Shown in pieces: positions 1-8,150 of a stretch of DNA of 64,000 nucleotides. The notes beneath the pieces were generated by a model. It ran no database searches, was not told the DNA's origin, and saw only the letters and a list, made by a program, of their open reading frames with translations. The stretch is from Luteimonas suaedae. Lineage in GTDB: Bacteria > Pseudomonadota > Gammaproteobacteria > Xanthomonadales > Xanthomonadaceae. Both the position numbers and the translations under genes were made by a program. Numbering within the stretch: the first letter of the stretch is position 1; each line of letters begins with the position of its first letter. The stretch is taken from contig NZ_VSSP01000001.1 of the NCBI RefSeq assembly GCF_008312895.1, positions 744,001 to 808,000 on the forward strand. The letters are read 5' to 3'.

Positions 1-75
1 TCGGACGTGATCGCCAGCATCCTCACCGCCGGCGACGCCGGTTCCGCCAAGCCGCAAGCGCCCGTCGCGGGCTGA
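1..75 (+). CDS. C-terminal fragment of an unidentified protein
   Basis: An open frame runs from the first base of the window to a TGA at 73-75 and gives 24 residues ending in KPQAPVAG. The Ala/Pro/Gly-rich tail looks like the flexible end of a cytosolic protein. Too little is present to assign a family. It converges on the cbpA-like gene, whose stop lies 58 bp further on. Confidence 0.5.
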   Translation, partial: SDVIASILTAGDAGSAKPQAPVAG

Positions 76-133
76 ACCACGGCGGTTGGATCGCACCGGC
101 CGATCACGTCGGCGGGACCCCACATCGGTCGAA

Positions 134-1042
134 TCACGCCCGTCGCCAACCGGCGCCGAAGGCGTCCTGCAGGTCGCGATAGGCCTTGCGCTGCGCCTCG
201 TTCTCCGCGCGCGGCGCCAGCACCTCGAGTTCCACGATCTGGTCCCCGGCCGCGGCGCCGCGCGCACCAGGCAGGCCGCGGCCGCGCAGGCGCAGTTTGC
301 GCCCGGCCTCGGAATCGGGCGGGATCTTCAGCTCCACCGGCCCACCGAGCGTCGGCACGCTGACGGTCGCTCCGAGCGCCGCCTCCCAGGGCGCCACCGG
401 CAGGACGTGGACGATATTGACGCCGTCGACCTCGAAATTCGGATGCGCGGCATATTCGATCTCCAGCAGCAGATCGCCCTGGCCGCCGGCCCCCTGCCCC
501 TTGAGGCGGATCAGCTGGCCCGGCCGCACGCCTTTCGGGATCCGCACCTCCAGCGCCTTGTCATTGACCGCGATGCGGATGGCGCGGCCTTCGTACACCG
601 CCTCCAGCGGCACTGCCAGACGCGCGCGACTGTCTCCGCGCGGCTGTCCGTGGCCGGCACGCGGACCGCCCCCGCCCCGGCGATGGCCGAACAACTCCTC
701 GAAGAAATCGCTGAAACCGCCGCCGGCGCCGCCACCGGCAAAGATCTCGTCGAAGTCGGCACCGCCGCCGGGCCCGCCCTGGCCGAAGCCGCCCTGCGGC
801 GGCTGCACCTCGTCGCCGGGACGATAGCCGCGGGCGCGCAGCTGATCGTAGGCACTGCGCTTCTGCGGATCGCGCAGTGCCTCGTAAGCCTCGTTGACCG
901 CCTTGAACCGCTCCTCGGCGCCCGGTTCCTTGCTGACGTCGGGATGGTATTTGCGCGCCTGGCGGCGATAGGCGGTCTTGATTTCCGCGTCGCCCGCACT
1001 CGGCTCGACGCCGAGGATGTCGTAGTAGTCCTTGAACTGCAT
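134..1042 (-). CDS. cbpA: DnaJ-class co-chaperone, CbpA type
   Basis: A 302-residue J-domain protein that stimulates DnaK ATPase and, in CbpA, binds curved DNA. The J domain occupies residues 1-70 with the HPD triad at 33-35. A Gly/Phe-rich linker follows (about 75-130), then two DnaJ C-terminal beta domains. There is no CxxCxGxG zinc finger, which separates it from DnaJ proper and places it in the CbpA/DjlA-like class. The ATG at 1042 begins directly at the J domain and has an AAGGTG-like ribosome site. It lies 172 bp downstream of hsp20 on the same strand, and a strong hairpin lies between them. The pairing fits a heat-shock locus. Confidence 0.92.
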   Translation of the reverse strand: MQFKDYYDILGVEPSAGDAEIKTAYRRQARKYHPDVSKEPGAEERFKAVNEAYEALRDPQKRSAYDQLRARGYRPGDEVQPPQGGFGQGGPGGGADFDEIFAGGGAGGGFSDFFEELFGHRRGGGGPRAGHGQPRGDSRARLAVPLEAVYEGRAIRIAVNDKALEVRIPKGVRPGQLIRLKGQGAGGQGDLLLEIEYAAHPNFEVDGVNIVHVLPVAPWEAALGATVSVPTLGGPVELKIPPDSEAGRKLRLRGRGLPGARGAAAGDQIVELEVLAPRAENEAQRKAYRDLQDAFGAGWRRA

Positions 1043-1141
1043 GCTTCACCTTGCGCCTGGATCGGGGCCGTGGCCGGAGGGTGCGCCGACCAACGCCGGC
1101 GCCCGACGACCTTCGCCGCCGGGCCCGAGGATCCCACAAAC

Positions 1142-1175
1142 GTCACGGCCTGCAAGCACGCCTGCAGGCCGTGAC
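1142..1175 (-). terminator. Perfect 13-bp stem hairpin between hsp20 and cbpA
   Basis: GTCACGGCCTGCA (1142-1154) is exactly complementary to 1163-1175 across an 8-nt loop. It lies 40 bp past the hsp20 stop and 100 bp before the cbpA start. On the minus strand only a weak T-rich stretch follows, so it could be a leaky terminator, an mRNA-stabilising hairpin or an attenuator between the two chaperone genes. Confidence 0.55.
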
Positions 1176-1214
1176 AGGACAAGCGGCCGGATCTGGAGCC
1201 GTGCTGCGGCGTCG

Positions 1215-1685
1215 TTACTGCCGCACGCTGCTGCCCGGCCCGACCTGGATGCGCCGCGGGGTGGTTTCCGGACGCTTGGGAATGCTGATCTCCAGCACCC
1301 CGTTGTGGCCGTTGGCGGTGATGCCTTCCGGATCGGCGCTGTCGGGCAGCGCGAAGCGGCGGTGGAAGCTGCCGGTGCGGCGCTCGACCCGCGAGAAGCG
1401 AGCGTTTTCCCCGTCGGTTTCGGAGCTGCGCTCACCGCGGATGCTGAGGATGCCCTTGTCCATTAGCACCTCGACCTGCTGCGGATCGACGCCCGGCAGG
1501 TCGGCAAAGATCACGAAGCGGCCATCCTCCTCCTTGATGTCCACACGCGGCATCCATTGGCTGGTGACGACGGACGATTCGTCCTGTCCGTCCTCGTTGT
1601 TGAAGAACTGGTTGAAAACCTGGCGGATCTCGTCCTGCATCGAGGACTGGATCGGCCACTGCGGGTGGCGGACCGAATGTCTCAT
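1215..1685 (-). CDS. Small heat-shock protein, Hsp20/alpha-crystallin family
   Basis: A 156-residue ATP-independent holdase that binds unfolding cytosolic proteins under heat or oxidative stress. The alpha-crystallin domain spans about residues 45-140 and contains the typical VDIKEEDGRFVIFADLPGV strand pair. The C-terminal extension is short and carries an Arg-rich segment in place of a clean IxI motif. The ATG at 1685 has GGAGA eight bases upstream. An internal ATG (MQDEI...) at residue 16 is an alternative start. A sigma-32-like -35 element lies about 75 bp upstream. cbpA follows on the same strand. Confidence 0.93.
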   Translation of the reverse strand: MRHSVRHPQWPIQSSMQDEIRQVFNQFFNNEDGQDESSVVTSQWMPRVDIKEEDGRFVIFADLPGVDPQQVEVLMDKGILSIRGERSSETDGENARFSRVERRTGSFHRRFALPDSADPEGITANGHNGVLEISIPKRPETTPRRIQVGPGSSVRQ

Positions 1686-1742
1686 CGAAATGTCTCCGTT
1701 TGCTGTGATACGGCCGTCGCGGCCGGATGCCCCTCAGCTAGG

Positions 1743-1764
1743 TCCGCCGGCACCGCCTTTCAAG
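1743..1764 (-). promoter_or_regulatory. Possible heat-shock (sigma-32 type) promoter of hsp20
   Basis: On the minus strand CTTGAAA (1764-1758) matches the sigma-32 -35 consensus exactly. About 14 bp further the sequence is C-rich (ACCTAGCT) but matches the CCCCATnT -10 box poorly. The position, 73-80 bp before the hsp20 ATG, is plausible. The -35 half is convincing and the -10 half is weak. Confidence 0.35.
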
Positions 1765-1831
1765 GGCATTTGCCGCCGCCGTAACGCGGAAACGCTAGAC
1801 TGCGTTCAGTCAACCCTCACAGGACACCTGC

Positions 1832-2311
1832 ATGCCCATCCAGCCCGGCGATCCGATCCCCGAAGTCGTGCTCAAGCACATCGATGACGGCATCCAGACC
1901 ATCGACACCCCGACCCTGTTCGACGACAAGAAGGTGGTGCTGTTCGCCGTTCCCGGCGCCTTCACCCCGACCTGCTCGGAGCGGCACCTGCCGGGTTTCG
2001 TCAAGCATTTCGACGAATTCCGTGCCCGCGGGATCGACGTCGCCTGCATGGCGGTCAACGACCCGTTCGTGATGAAGGCCTGGGGCGACAGCCTGGACGT
2101 GCCCGAAGGCATGCTGATGCTGTCGGACGGCAACGGCGACCTGGCCCGCGCGCTGGGGCTGGAAATGGACGCCAGCGCCTATGGCATGGGCACCCGCGCC
2201 AAGCGCTTCGCGCTGTACGCCGAGAGCGGCGTGGTGAAGCAGCTGTTCGTCGAGGCCCCGGGCGAGTTCAAGGTCTCGAGCGCGGAGCACGTGCTGGCGA
2301 ACCTGGAGTAA
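1832..2311 (+). CDS. Peroxiredoxin, Prx5/AhpE-like (glutaredoxin-dependent type)
   Basis: A 159-residue cytosolic thiol peroxidase that reduces H2O2 and alkyl hydroperoxides. The peroxidatic cysteine is Cys48 in PGAFTPTCS, the hallmark of the Prx5 subfamily. No fused glutaredoxin domain is present, so an external glutaredoxin or thioredoxin would reduce it. The length is normal for the family. The ATG at 1832 has AGGA eight bases upstream. It is divergent from hsp20 and convergent with the following fusion-protein gene. Confidence 0.95.
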   Translation: MPIQPGDPIPEVVLKHIDDGIQTIDTPTLFDDKKVVLFAVPGAFTPTCSERHLPGFVKHFDEFRARGIDVACMAVNDPFVMKAWGDSLDVPEGMLMLSDGNGDLARALGLEMDASAYGMGTRAKRFALYAESGVVKQLFVEAPGEFKVSSAEHVLANLE

Positions 2312-2340
2312 CGCCGGCAACACCGGGCCGTCCGGGAGCG

Positions 2341-4980
2341 TCAGACGACATACCGGTCCCATCCGCCGTAGTGCTCCCTGCTGCGCTTGCCGCGCGGCAG
2401 GCTCAGGGCGACCACGGCCAGGCCGATGACCACGCCGGCCCACGCCGCGGCCGTGCCGGCGCCCTCCAGCACCCAGGGCGCGATCACCAGCCACAGCCCG
2501 AGGGCCACGTTGACGAAGCGCAGCGCGCGCCCGACCTCGGCCATCGCCATCACCGCCACGGTGACGATCAGCGCACCGACCAGGTGGTCGCTGTCGGCCA
2601 TCGGCGGGCGGGTGTCGAAGATCAACCGGGTGAACATCAGCGCCGCGCCGAGCAGCGCGCTGGCGACCAGCGTCCACGGCACGGTGATGCCGCGGGCGGC
2701 CGACGCGTACGACGCCGCCAGCGGCGCATCGAATCCGGGCATGTCGTCGCGGCCGCCGCCGGGTTGCGCGCCACCCCGGAAGAACGTGCGCCAGAACGAG
2801 CCGCCGCGACGATGGTCCTGCACCAGGTACTGGCCCATCGCCACCAGTTCGTCGAGGCTGTAGGGAATCATGATGAGCATCGCCAGTGCAGTGACCAGGC
2901 ACAGCGTGCACCAGGTGCCGATCACGATCGGCTGGATGACGATGAAGTAGATGCTGACCACGCCCAGCGGCACCACCACAAAGCCGAACATCGCCACCAT
3001 CCACGGCATCGTGCGCCAGCGCCGGCGGTCGCCCATGGCGCCCATCAGGATCTCGAACATGTAGGTCACCGCGCCGAGTCCGGCATCGGCAATCGGCCAG
3101 GCCTTGGAGACGTCCGAGGTGATGATGTCCTCGGTGCCGTTGAGCCCGCGGCCGCCGGCGAAGAACGGCTCCCAGGCGGTGTCGATGTGGCCCATCTGGT
3201 AGGCGGCCAGGTGGCGCGAGAGCAGCAGCCCGACCACGCCCAGCGCAATGATCGGCACCCGCTGCAGATAGGTCGATGGCGAATAGGTCCAGCCCGGCGG
3301 CAGGTCCGAATCGTCCATCATCCCTTCCATGCGCATGCCGGGCATCATCGGCACCAGGATCGCGAACGCGACCACCAGCCCCCCGACCAGGGTGTTGTTG
3401 GCATAGCTCGCCGCATCCGGCGCCCAGAACAGCAGCGGTGCGAACAGCAGCCACACGCCGACCGCCGCGCTGCCCCATTGCGCCCAGGAGAAACGCGGCG
3501 ATAGCGACAGCGTCGCGAACAGCATGATCAACAGGCCGCTGACGATGTCGCTGCGCCCCATCCATGCGCTGCGCAGCGCGGGGTCGGCCAGGCCGCGTTC
3601 GGCGGTGACCTGGCGCACGGCGTCGCCGAAGCCACCGGCGTCGAAACTGCCGAACACGAACGGGCTGGCCAGCAGCCACGCACCCAGCATGATGTTCAGG
3701 TAATGCGTCCACAACAGGCTGAAATGCATCTTGCGCATGCCGGCCATGTGCGCCGCCATCGCGCCGCCGGCATCGGCGCCGTCCCCATCCGTCGCGTGAC
3801 CGCATTTGCCCTCGCCGTCTTCTTTCGCAGCCTGCCCGGGAGTGTCCGTTGCGGGCCCGCCCTGCCCGTCGGCGGCGCGATCGCCGTCTTCGCGGGCCTG
3901 CGCCTCGACACTTTGCGCGGCGACCTTGGCGGCGTTGAGCTTGTTGCTGCGATACCAGCCGACCGGATCGTCCCGCAGCGCGGCGACGATGGTCGGCAGC
4001 GTATCGCGCAGAGAATGCGCGGGCTTCCAGTCGAGCAGCGCGTGCGCACGCGAGGTATCGACTTCGTAGTGATCCGAAGCGGTGTCCACCATCCACGGCC
4101 GGATGAACCTGTCCTCGCCCAGCACCTCGCCCTGGACCCATGCGCCGGCCTTGGCCAGCGCCGGCGAAATTTCCCGCGTCTCCCAGTCCTCGGCGTGGAT
4201 CAGGCGGCCGAGCAGGCGCTGCATCTCGCCCATGCCGATCGCTTCCGGCTCGGCCAGCAGCAAGGGCAGCTCGGGCGGCAGCCGGGCACGGTCCCGGACG
4301 ATGCGCAGCAGCGCGTCGGTCAGATCGTCCAGGTGCAGCGAGGGCTGCCCGGTGTCGAGTGGACCCGGATAGACATGGCTGACCGTCTGTCGCTCGTGGA
4401 TGCGCGCGATCTGCTGGACGAGGAACGCCGAATGACCTTGCTCGTCGTACACGCCGGCCGGGCGCAGCAGCACCAGCGGGATGTCGCCGTGCTGTTCGCG
4501 CAGCAACCGCTCGGTGCGGATCTTCGAATCGCGATACGGCAACGATGCGGCCTGCAGCGGCGAGTCCTCGTCGATCGGCGCGCCACGCCGTGTCGGCGCA
4601 TGCACCAGCATCGTGCTGGCGAACACGAACTGCTCGACGTCGAACGACGCCTTCAGCGCCTGCAACAGGCGCTCGGTGCCGCGGACCGTGACCGCTTCAT
4701 AGCGGGGATCGGGATCGCCGCTGAGGTCGAAGTAGGCGGCCAGGTGGATCACCGACGCGATCCGGGTGCCATGCGCAAGCCGGACGCGTTCCAACGCGAC
4801 CCGGACGCTCTCGTCGGAGGTGAGGTCGATGCAGACGCACTCGGCCTCCGGTGGCGGGTGCGGTGAAACCTCGCGATCCAGTCCGACCAGGTCGAAACGG
4901 CCCGCGAGTTTCCGGATCACAGCGGCGCCGATGAAGCCGCTACTGCCGGTGACGATGACGGTGTCTTTCCGTTCTTCCAT
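2341..4980 (-). CDS. Fusion: SDR/epimerase + SPW repeats + VKOR-like membrane protein
   Basis: An 879-residue multidomain protein. Residues 1-350 form an extended SDR (NAD-dependent epimerase) domain with TGSSGFIG at 11-18 and YRDSK (catalytic Tyr149/Lys153). A polar Ala/Asp-rich linker (355-410) leads to SPW-type membrane segments (about 418-548). A VKOR-like helical bundle follows (about 572-715) with a WCTLC motif (Cys691/Cys694), then a last SPW pair (765-860). Canonical VKORs also have an outer loop Cys pair; no Cys occurs between residues 560 and 690, so electron relay would differ. Related SDR/SPW fusions exist in other proteobacteria, but the substrate is unknown. It lies 9 bp downstream of a small membrane-protein gene and is probably co-transcribed with it. 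Confidence 0.85.
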   Translation of the reverse strand: MEERKDTVIVTGSSGFIGAAVIRKLAGRFDLVGLDREVSPHPPPEAECVCIDLTSDESVRVALERVRLAHGTRIASVIHLAAYFDLSGDPDPRYEAVTVRGTERLLQALKASFDVEQFVFASTMLVHAPTRRGAPIDEDSPLQAASLPYRDSKIRTERLLREQHGDIPLVLLRPAGVYDEQGHSAFLVQQIARIHERQTVSHVYPGPLDTGQPSLHLDDLTDALLRIVRDRARLPPELPLLLAEPEAIGMGEMQRLLGRLIHAEDWETREISPALAKAGAWVQGEVLGEDRFIRPWMVDTASDHYEVDTSRAHALLDWKPAHSLRDTLPTIVAALRDDPVGWYRSNKLNAAKVAAQSVEAQAREDGDRAADGQGGPATDTPGQAAKEDGEGKCGHATDGDGADAGGAMAAHMAGMRKMHFSLLWTHYLNIMLGAWLLASPFVFGSFDAGGFGDAVRQVTAERGLADPALRSAWMGRSDIVSGLLIMLFATLSLSPRFSWAQWGSAAVGVWLLFAPLLFWAPDAASYANNTLVGGLVVAFAILVPMMPGMRMEGMMDDSDLPPGWTYSPSTYLQRVPIIALGVVGLLLSRHLAAYQMGHIDTAWEPFFAGGRGLNGTEDIITSDVSKAWPIADAGLGAVTYMFEILMGAMGDRRRWRTMPWMVAMFGFVVVPLGVVSIYFIVIQPIVIGTWCTLCLVTALAMLIMIPYSLDELVAMGQYLVQDHRRGGSFWRTFFRGGAQPGGGRDDMPGFDAPLAASYASAARGITVPWTLVASALLGAALMFTRLIFDTRPPMADSDHLVGALIVTVAVMAMAEVGRALRFVNVALGLWLVIAPWVLEGAGTAAAWAGVVIGLAVVALSLPRGKRSREHYGGWDRYVV

Positions 4981-4989
4981 CCCGTCGCT

Positions 4990-5214
4990 TCAAGGCTTGC
5001 TGCGCAAGTACTTGATCAGCGCAAGAATGCCGAGGACGAGCGCGACGAGCACCAGGACGCCGAACACGATGCAGACGACCATCATTCCGACACCCATGCC
5101 GCCGTAGGGCACGCCGGCGTCCCGCATCATGGCGGGACCGCCTTGGGCGGCCAGCACGAGGCCGCCGAACAGGCTCAGCAGCAGGCCTGTCGAGATCATC
5201 GCAAGGGATTTCAT
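4990..5214 (-). CDS. Small two-helix membrane protein
   Basis: 74 residues with a hydrophobic N-terminal segment (4-23, possibly a cleavable signal ending LVLAAQ), a short Gly/Met-rich loop, and a strong transmembrane helix (about 40-66) before the basic tail KYLRSKP. The ATG at 5214 has GGGAGACATCAC upstream. It ends 9 bp before the fusion-protein start, so the two are probably one transcript. The family was not recognised. It may be a partner of the VKOR-like fusion. Confidence 0.65.
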   Translation of the reverse strand: MKSLAMISTGLLLSLFGGLVLAAQGGPAMMRDAGVPYGGMGVGMMVVCIVFGVLVLVALVLGILALIKYLRSKP

Positions 5215-5385
5215 GTGATGTCTCCCTGCCGTTCCCGATGGGGAATGCCGAGGCTACAAAGCATGAAGAAAAGACGATGTGACAGCCGAAACCGTGCAAT
5301 GGACCCTATGCCGTAGCCGTAGTTGCCGTGCCCTCGACGTCGAGGCCAGCCGCGTGCGTCTTCCAGGGGCTCCGCACGCCGCGAT

Positions 5386-5411
5386 GTAACCATTTGCTCC
5401 TGCCGGACGAA
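5386..5411 (+). promoter_or_regulatory. ECF sigma promoter of the bufferin operon (GTAACC-N16-CGAA)
   Basis: GTAACC (5386-5391) is followed after exactly 16 bases by CGAA (5408-5411). This is the bipartite motif I recall for the Caulobacter SigF regulon, an ECF factor paired with an NrsF-type anti-sigma that controls DUF2282/DUF692 operons. The motif lies about 80 bp before the bufA ATG, and the operon itself ends with an ECF sigma/NrsF pair, so autoregulation is the simple reading. It sits in the 280-bp divergent region shared with the small membrane-protein gene. Confidence 0.7.
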
Positions 5412-5494
5412 TCCTCCTGATGCGGGGCGATCGGGCGCCGCCACCGATGCCCGACGACACCTCGCCCTTCCATCAACCGATCAGGAGATGCTTC

Positions 5495-5809
5495 ATGACG
5501 ACCCGCATTCAGTCCGCCGTTCCCGCATTCGCCCTCGCTGCCGCGCTGGGCTCGGCGCTGGCCATGGGCGCCTCGCCTGCACAGGCCCAGGAGAAAGGCG
5601 CCGAGAAGGAGAGATGCTACGGCGTCGCCCTCGCCGGCAAGAACGATTGCGCCGCCGGCCCCGGCACGACCTGCGCTGGTACCTCCAGGACCGACCATCA
5701 GGCGAACGCCTGGAAGTACGTGCCGGCCGGCACCTGCACGCAGACCGCTTCGGAAACCTCGCCGACCGGCAAAGGCCAGCTCGAGCCGTTCGAACCCAAG
5801 CAGTCGTAA
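5495..5809 (+). CDS. bufA1: Bufferin-type precursor peptide, DUF2282 (BufA1-like)
   Basis: A 104-residue exported precursor. A Sec signal peptide (1-32, cleavage near SPAQAQ) is followed by a core with four cysteines at 41, 52, 60 and 81 in the DUF2282 pattern [14 protein letters not shown] and VPAGTC. Members are RiPPs whose core cysteines are modified by a DUF692 (MNIO) enzyme to give copper-binding groups in the periplasm. The ATG at 5495 is preferred over upstream in-frame starts because AGGAG lies 7 bp before it and the signal peptide starts there. First gene of an operon, 29 bp before the DUF692 gene, downstream of an ECF-type promoter. Confidence 0.9.
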   Translation: MTTRIQSAVPAFALAAALGSALAMGASPAQAQEKGAEKERCYGVALAGKNDCAAGPGTTCAGTSRTDHQANAWKYVPAGTCTQTASETSPTGKGQLEPFEPKQS

Positions 5810-5838
5810 ACCCCCTTGGCCCTTCCGGAGACAGGTCG

Positions 5839-6741
5839 GTGAACCTCCCCACACCCCCCTCCATCGCCGAATCTTCTCCGGCCGGCACCGGCCTGCCCGT
5901 GCGGGCCGGTGTCGGATTCAAGCCCCGTCATTTCGATGCGCTGCGGTCGGATGTCGCGCCGCCCGGCTTCATCGAGGTGCACGCCGAAAACTATATGGGC
6001 ACTGGCGGCGCACCGCATGCCCAGCTCGCTGCGCTCCGGGAGCGGCTGCCGCTCTCGCTGCATGGCGTCGGCCTGTCCATCGGCGGCGAGGACCCGCCGG
6101 ACCCGGCCCATCTCGATCGCCTGGCGACGCTGATCGCCCGCTATCGGCCAGCGGTCTTCTCGGAACATCTCGCCTGGTCGACGCACCACGGCCGGTTCTT
6201 CAACGACCTGCTGCCGCTGCGCTACGACAGCCACACCCTGGCCCGCGTCTGCGCGCACATCAACCAGGTGCAGGACCGGCTCGGCGTGCGCATGCTGCTG
6301 GAGAACCCGGCCACCTATCTCGAGCTCGACGGCGGCACCTACGACGAGCCCGACTTTCTGTCGGCGATCGTGCGTCGTACCGGCTGCGGGCTGTTGCTGG
6401 ACGTGAACAACGTCTACGTGTCGTGCCGCAACCACGGCCACGATCCGCTGGCCTACCTGGCGGCGCTGCCGCTGCGCGCGGTGTGCGAGATCCATCTCGC
6501 CGGACATGCCGAGGAGCGGGACGCCGGCGGCGACCTGCTGCTGATCGACAATCACGGCTCGCCGGTCGCCGACACCGTGTGGGCGCTGTACGCGCGCACC
6601 TTGGCGATGACCGGACCGATCGCGACCCTGATCGAGTGGGACAACCAGGTGCCCGACTACGCGACGCTGCGCGAAGAGGCGCGGCGGGCGGAGGCGATCC
6701 TGGACGGGATCGGCGCAACCGCACAGGAGATGGCGGCATGA
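5839..6741 (+). CDS. bufB: DUF692/MNIO multinuclear iron oxidase modifying the bufferin precursor
   Basis: A 300-residue TIM-barrel enzyme of the MNIO (DUF692) family, which uses clustered iron and O2 to convert peptide cysteines. Typical metal-ligand segments are present in order: [49 protein letters not shown] and LIEWDN. A GTG start at 5839 with GGAG 8 bp upstream gives normal family length; the frame stays open far upstream with no coding character. Its stop overlaps the next start (ATGA, 6738-6741), so it is translationally coupled to the partner protein. Confidence 0.93.
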   Translation: MNLPTPPSIAESSPAGTGLPVRAGVGFKPRHFDALRSDVAPPGFIEVHAENYMGTGGAPHAQLAALRERLPLSLHGVGLSIGGEDPPDPAHLDRLATLIARYRPAVFSEHLAWSTHHGRFFNDLLPLRYDSHTLARVCAHINQVQDRLGVRMLLENPATYLELDGGTYDEPDFLSAIVRRTGCGLLLDVNNVYVSCRNHGHDPLAYLAALPLRAVCEIHLAGHAEERDAGGDLLLIDNHGSPVADTVWALYARTLAMTGPIATLIEWDNQVPDYATLREEARRAEAILDGIGATAQEMAA

Positions 6742-7577
6742 CCGGCGCCGACGCCCGGCAGGCCGTCTCGCAACAGCACTCAGCCGTTGCGCCGCTGCGG
6801 CTGGGGGATTTCGCCGCCGCGCTGCTGCAGCCGGACCGCGACGTGCCTGCCGGGGTCGACACCCGCGACCTGCGGCGCGCAGAACGCCGGTTCGCCGTGC
6901 ATCGCAACAACTTCGTCGTCAACCTGGTCGATACGCTGGCCGAATCGTTTCCGGTCACCCAGGCCCTGGTCGGCCCGGACTTCTTTCGTGCGATGGCGCG
7001 CGAACGCGTGCTGGCCGCGCCGCCGCAAAGCCCGGTGCTGACCGACTACGCGATCGGCTTTCCGGACTTCATCGCCGGGTTCCCGCCGGCCGCGGCCGTA
7101 CCCTACCTAGCGGACGTGGCCAGGATCGAGGCGCTGCGCATCCACGCCTATCACGCGGCCGACGCCACGCCGGTCGCGGACACGGCCTATCGCGAACTGT
7201 TCGAAGCGCCCGAACGGCTGGCCGCGACGCGCACGGCGCTCCATCCCGCCTGTGGCTGGTTCCGCGCCCGCCATGCCGCATATTCGATCTGGCGCGCGCA
7301 CCAGGGGCTGCAGGACATGGCCGAGGCCAGCCTCGCCGGCATCGACGTCGCGCGCGCCGAGGACGTGCTGATCGCCCGACCGGCATTCGACGTCGCCGCC
7401 ACCGCCCTGCCCGACGGCGCCGTCGCCTGGCTGAAGGCGCTTCGCCACGGGCAGCCCTTCGCCGCCGCGTTCGAGGCCGCGCATGCCGCCGGCGCCGAGG
7501 TCGACGACGGCGCGCTGTTCGCGATCCTGATGCGTCATGGCCTGGTCGCCGCGTTCGATCCCACTCCGGAGCATTGA
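6738..7577 (+). CDS. bufC: DUF2063-family (HvfC/BufC) partner of the DUF692 enzyme
   Basis: 279 residues. The N-terminal DUF2063 domain (about 20-110) carries the conserved [13 protein letters not shown] segment, and a C-terminal domain follows. BufC/HvfC proteins form a complex with the MNIO enzyme and help it recognise the precursor leader. The ATG at 6738 overlaps the bufB stop by 4 bp. One base separates its stop from the next ATG. The tight packing argues for a stoichiometric complex. Confidence 0.9.
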   Translation: MTGADARQAVSQQHSAVAPLRLGDFAAALLQPDRDVPAGVDTRDLRRAERRFAVHRNNFVVNLVDTLAESFPVTQALVGPDFFRAMARERVLAAPPQSPVLTDYAIGFPDFIAGFPPAAAVPYLADVARIEALRIHAYHAADATPVADTAYRELFEAPERLAATRTALHPACGWFRARHAAYSIWRAHQGLQDMAEASLAGIDVARAEDVLIARPAFDVAATALPDGAVAWLKALRHGQPFAAAFEAAHAAGAEVDDGALFAILMRHGLVAAFDPTPEH

Positions 7578-7578
7578 C

Positions 7579-8109
7579 ATGGACACTTTCTCGGCAGCCG
7601 CCCCCGACACCCAACCCGGCCCTTCGGCCGGCGTAGCGCGCGGCGCATGGAAGGTGATCGCCCTTTTCGAGCGCATTCCCCACAGCGCGATCGCCCTGCT
7701 GGCGCGGTTCTCGATCGCGGTCACCTTCTGGCTGTCCGGGCAGACCAAGATCGAAGGGCTGGTGCTGGACCCGATCGGCCGTACCGTCGAACTCGGCCTG
7801 CCGCGGATGTCCGGGAATGCGGTGGAACTGTTCCGCAGCGAATACGCGCTGCCGCTGATCCCGCCCGAGCTAGCCGCGGTGACCGCCGCCGTCGCCGAGC
7901 ACGTGTTCCCGCTGCTGCTGCTGATCGGACTGGCCACGCGTTTCTCCGCGTTCGCGCTGCTGATCATGACGCTGGTGATCCAGGTCTTCGTCTATCCCGG
8001 CGCATTCGCGACGCACGGGATGTGGGCCGTGGCGATGCTCTACCTCATGGCCAGGGGGCCTGGACGCGTCTCCCTGGACCACCTGATCGCGCGCCGCGAT
8101 CGCGCCTGA
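7579..8109 (+). CDS. DoxX-family inner-membrane protein (BufD/HvfD-like)
   Basis: 176 residues with four predicted transmembrane segments in the DoxX pattern (start RFSIAVTFWLSGQTKIEG, then helices near 95-115, 120-140 and 148-165). DoxX-type proteins recur in DUF2282/DUF692 operons, where a role in redox supply or peptide handling has been proposed; the biochemical activity is not settled. The ATG at 7579 follows the bufC stop by one base. A longer in-frame start at 7537 lies inside bufC and is less likely. Confidence 0.88.
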   Translation: MDTFSAAAPDTQPGPSAGVARGAWKVIALFERIPHSAIALLARFSIAVTFWLSGQTKIEGLVLDPIGRTVELGLPRMSGNAVELFRSEYALPLIPPELAAVTAAVAEHVFPLLLLIGLATRFSAFALLIMTLVIQVFVYPGAFATHGMWAVAMLYLMARGPGRVSLDHLIARRDRA

Positions 8110-8150
8110 GCGCGACGTTGCACTTGGTGATCGCATCGGACCGCCGCATC

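Noticed and set aside
1810..4141. Long minus-strand frame across the peroxiredoxin gene and the fusion gene.
   Set aside because: It crosses two well-defined genes in other frames.
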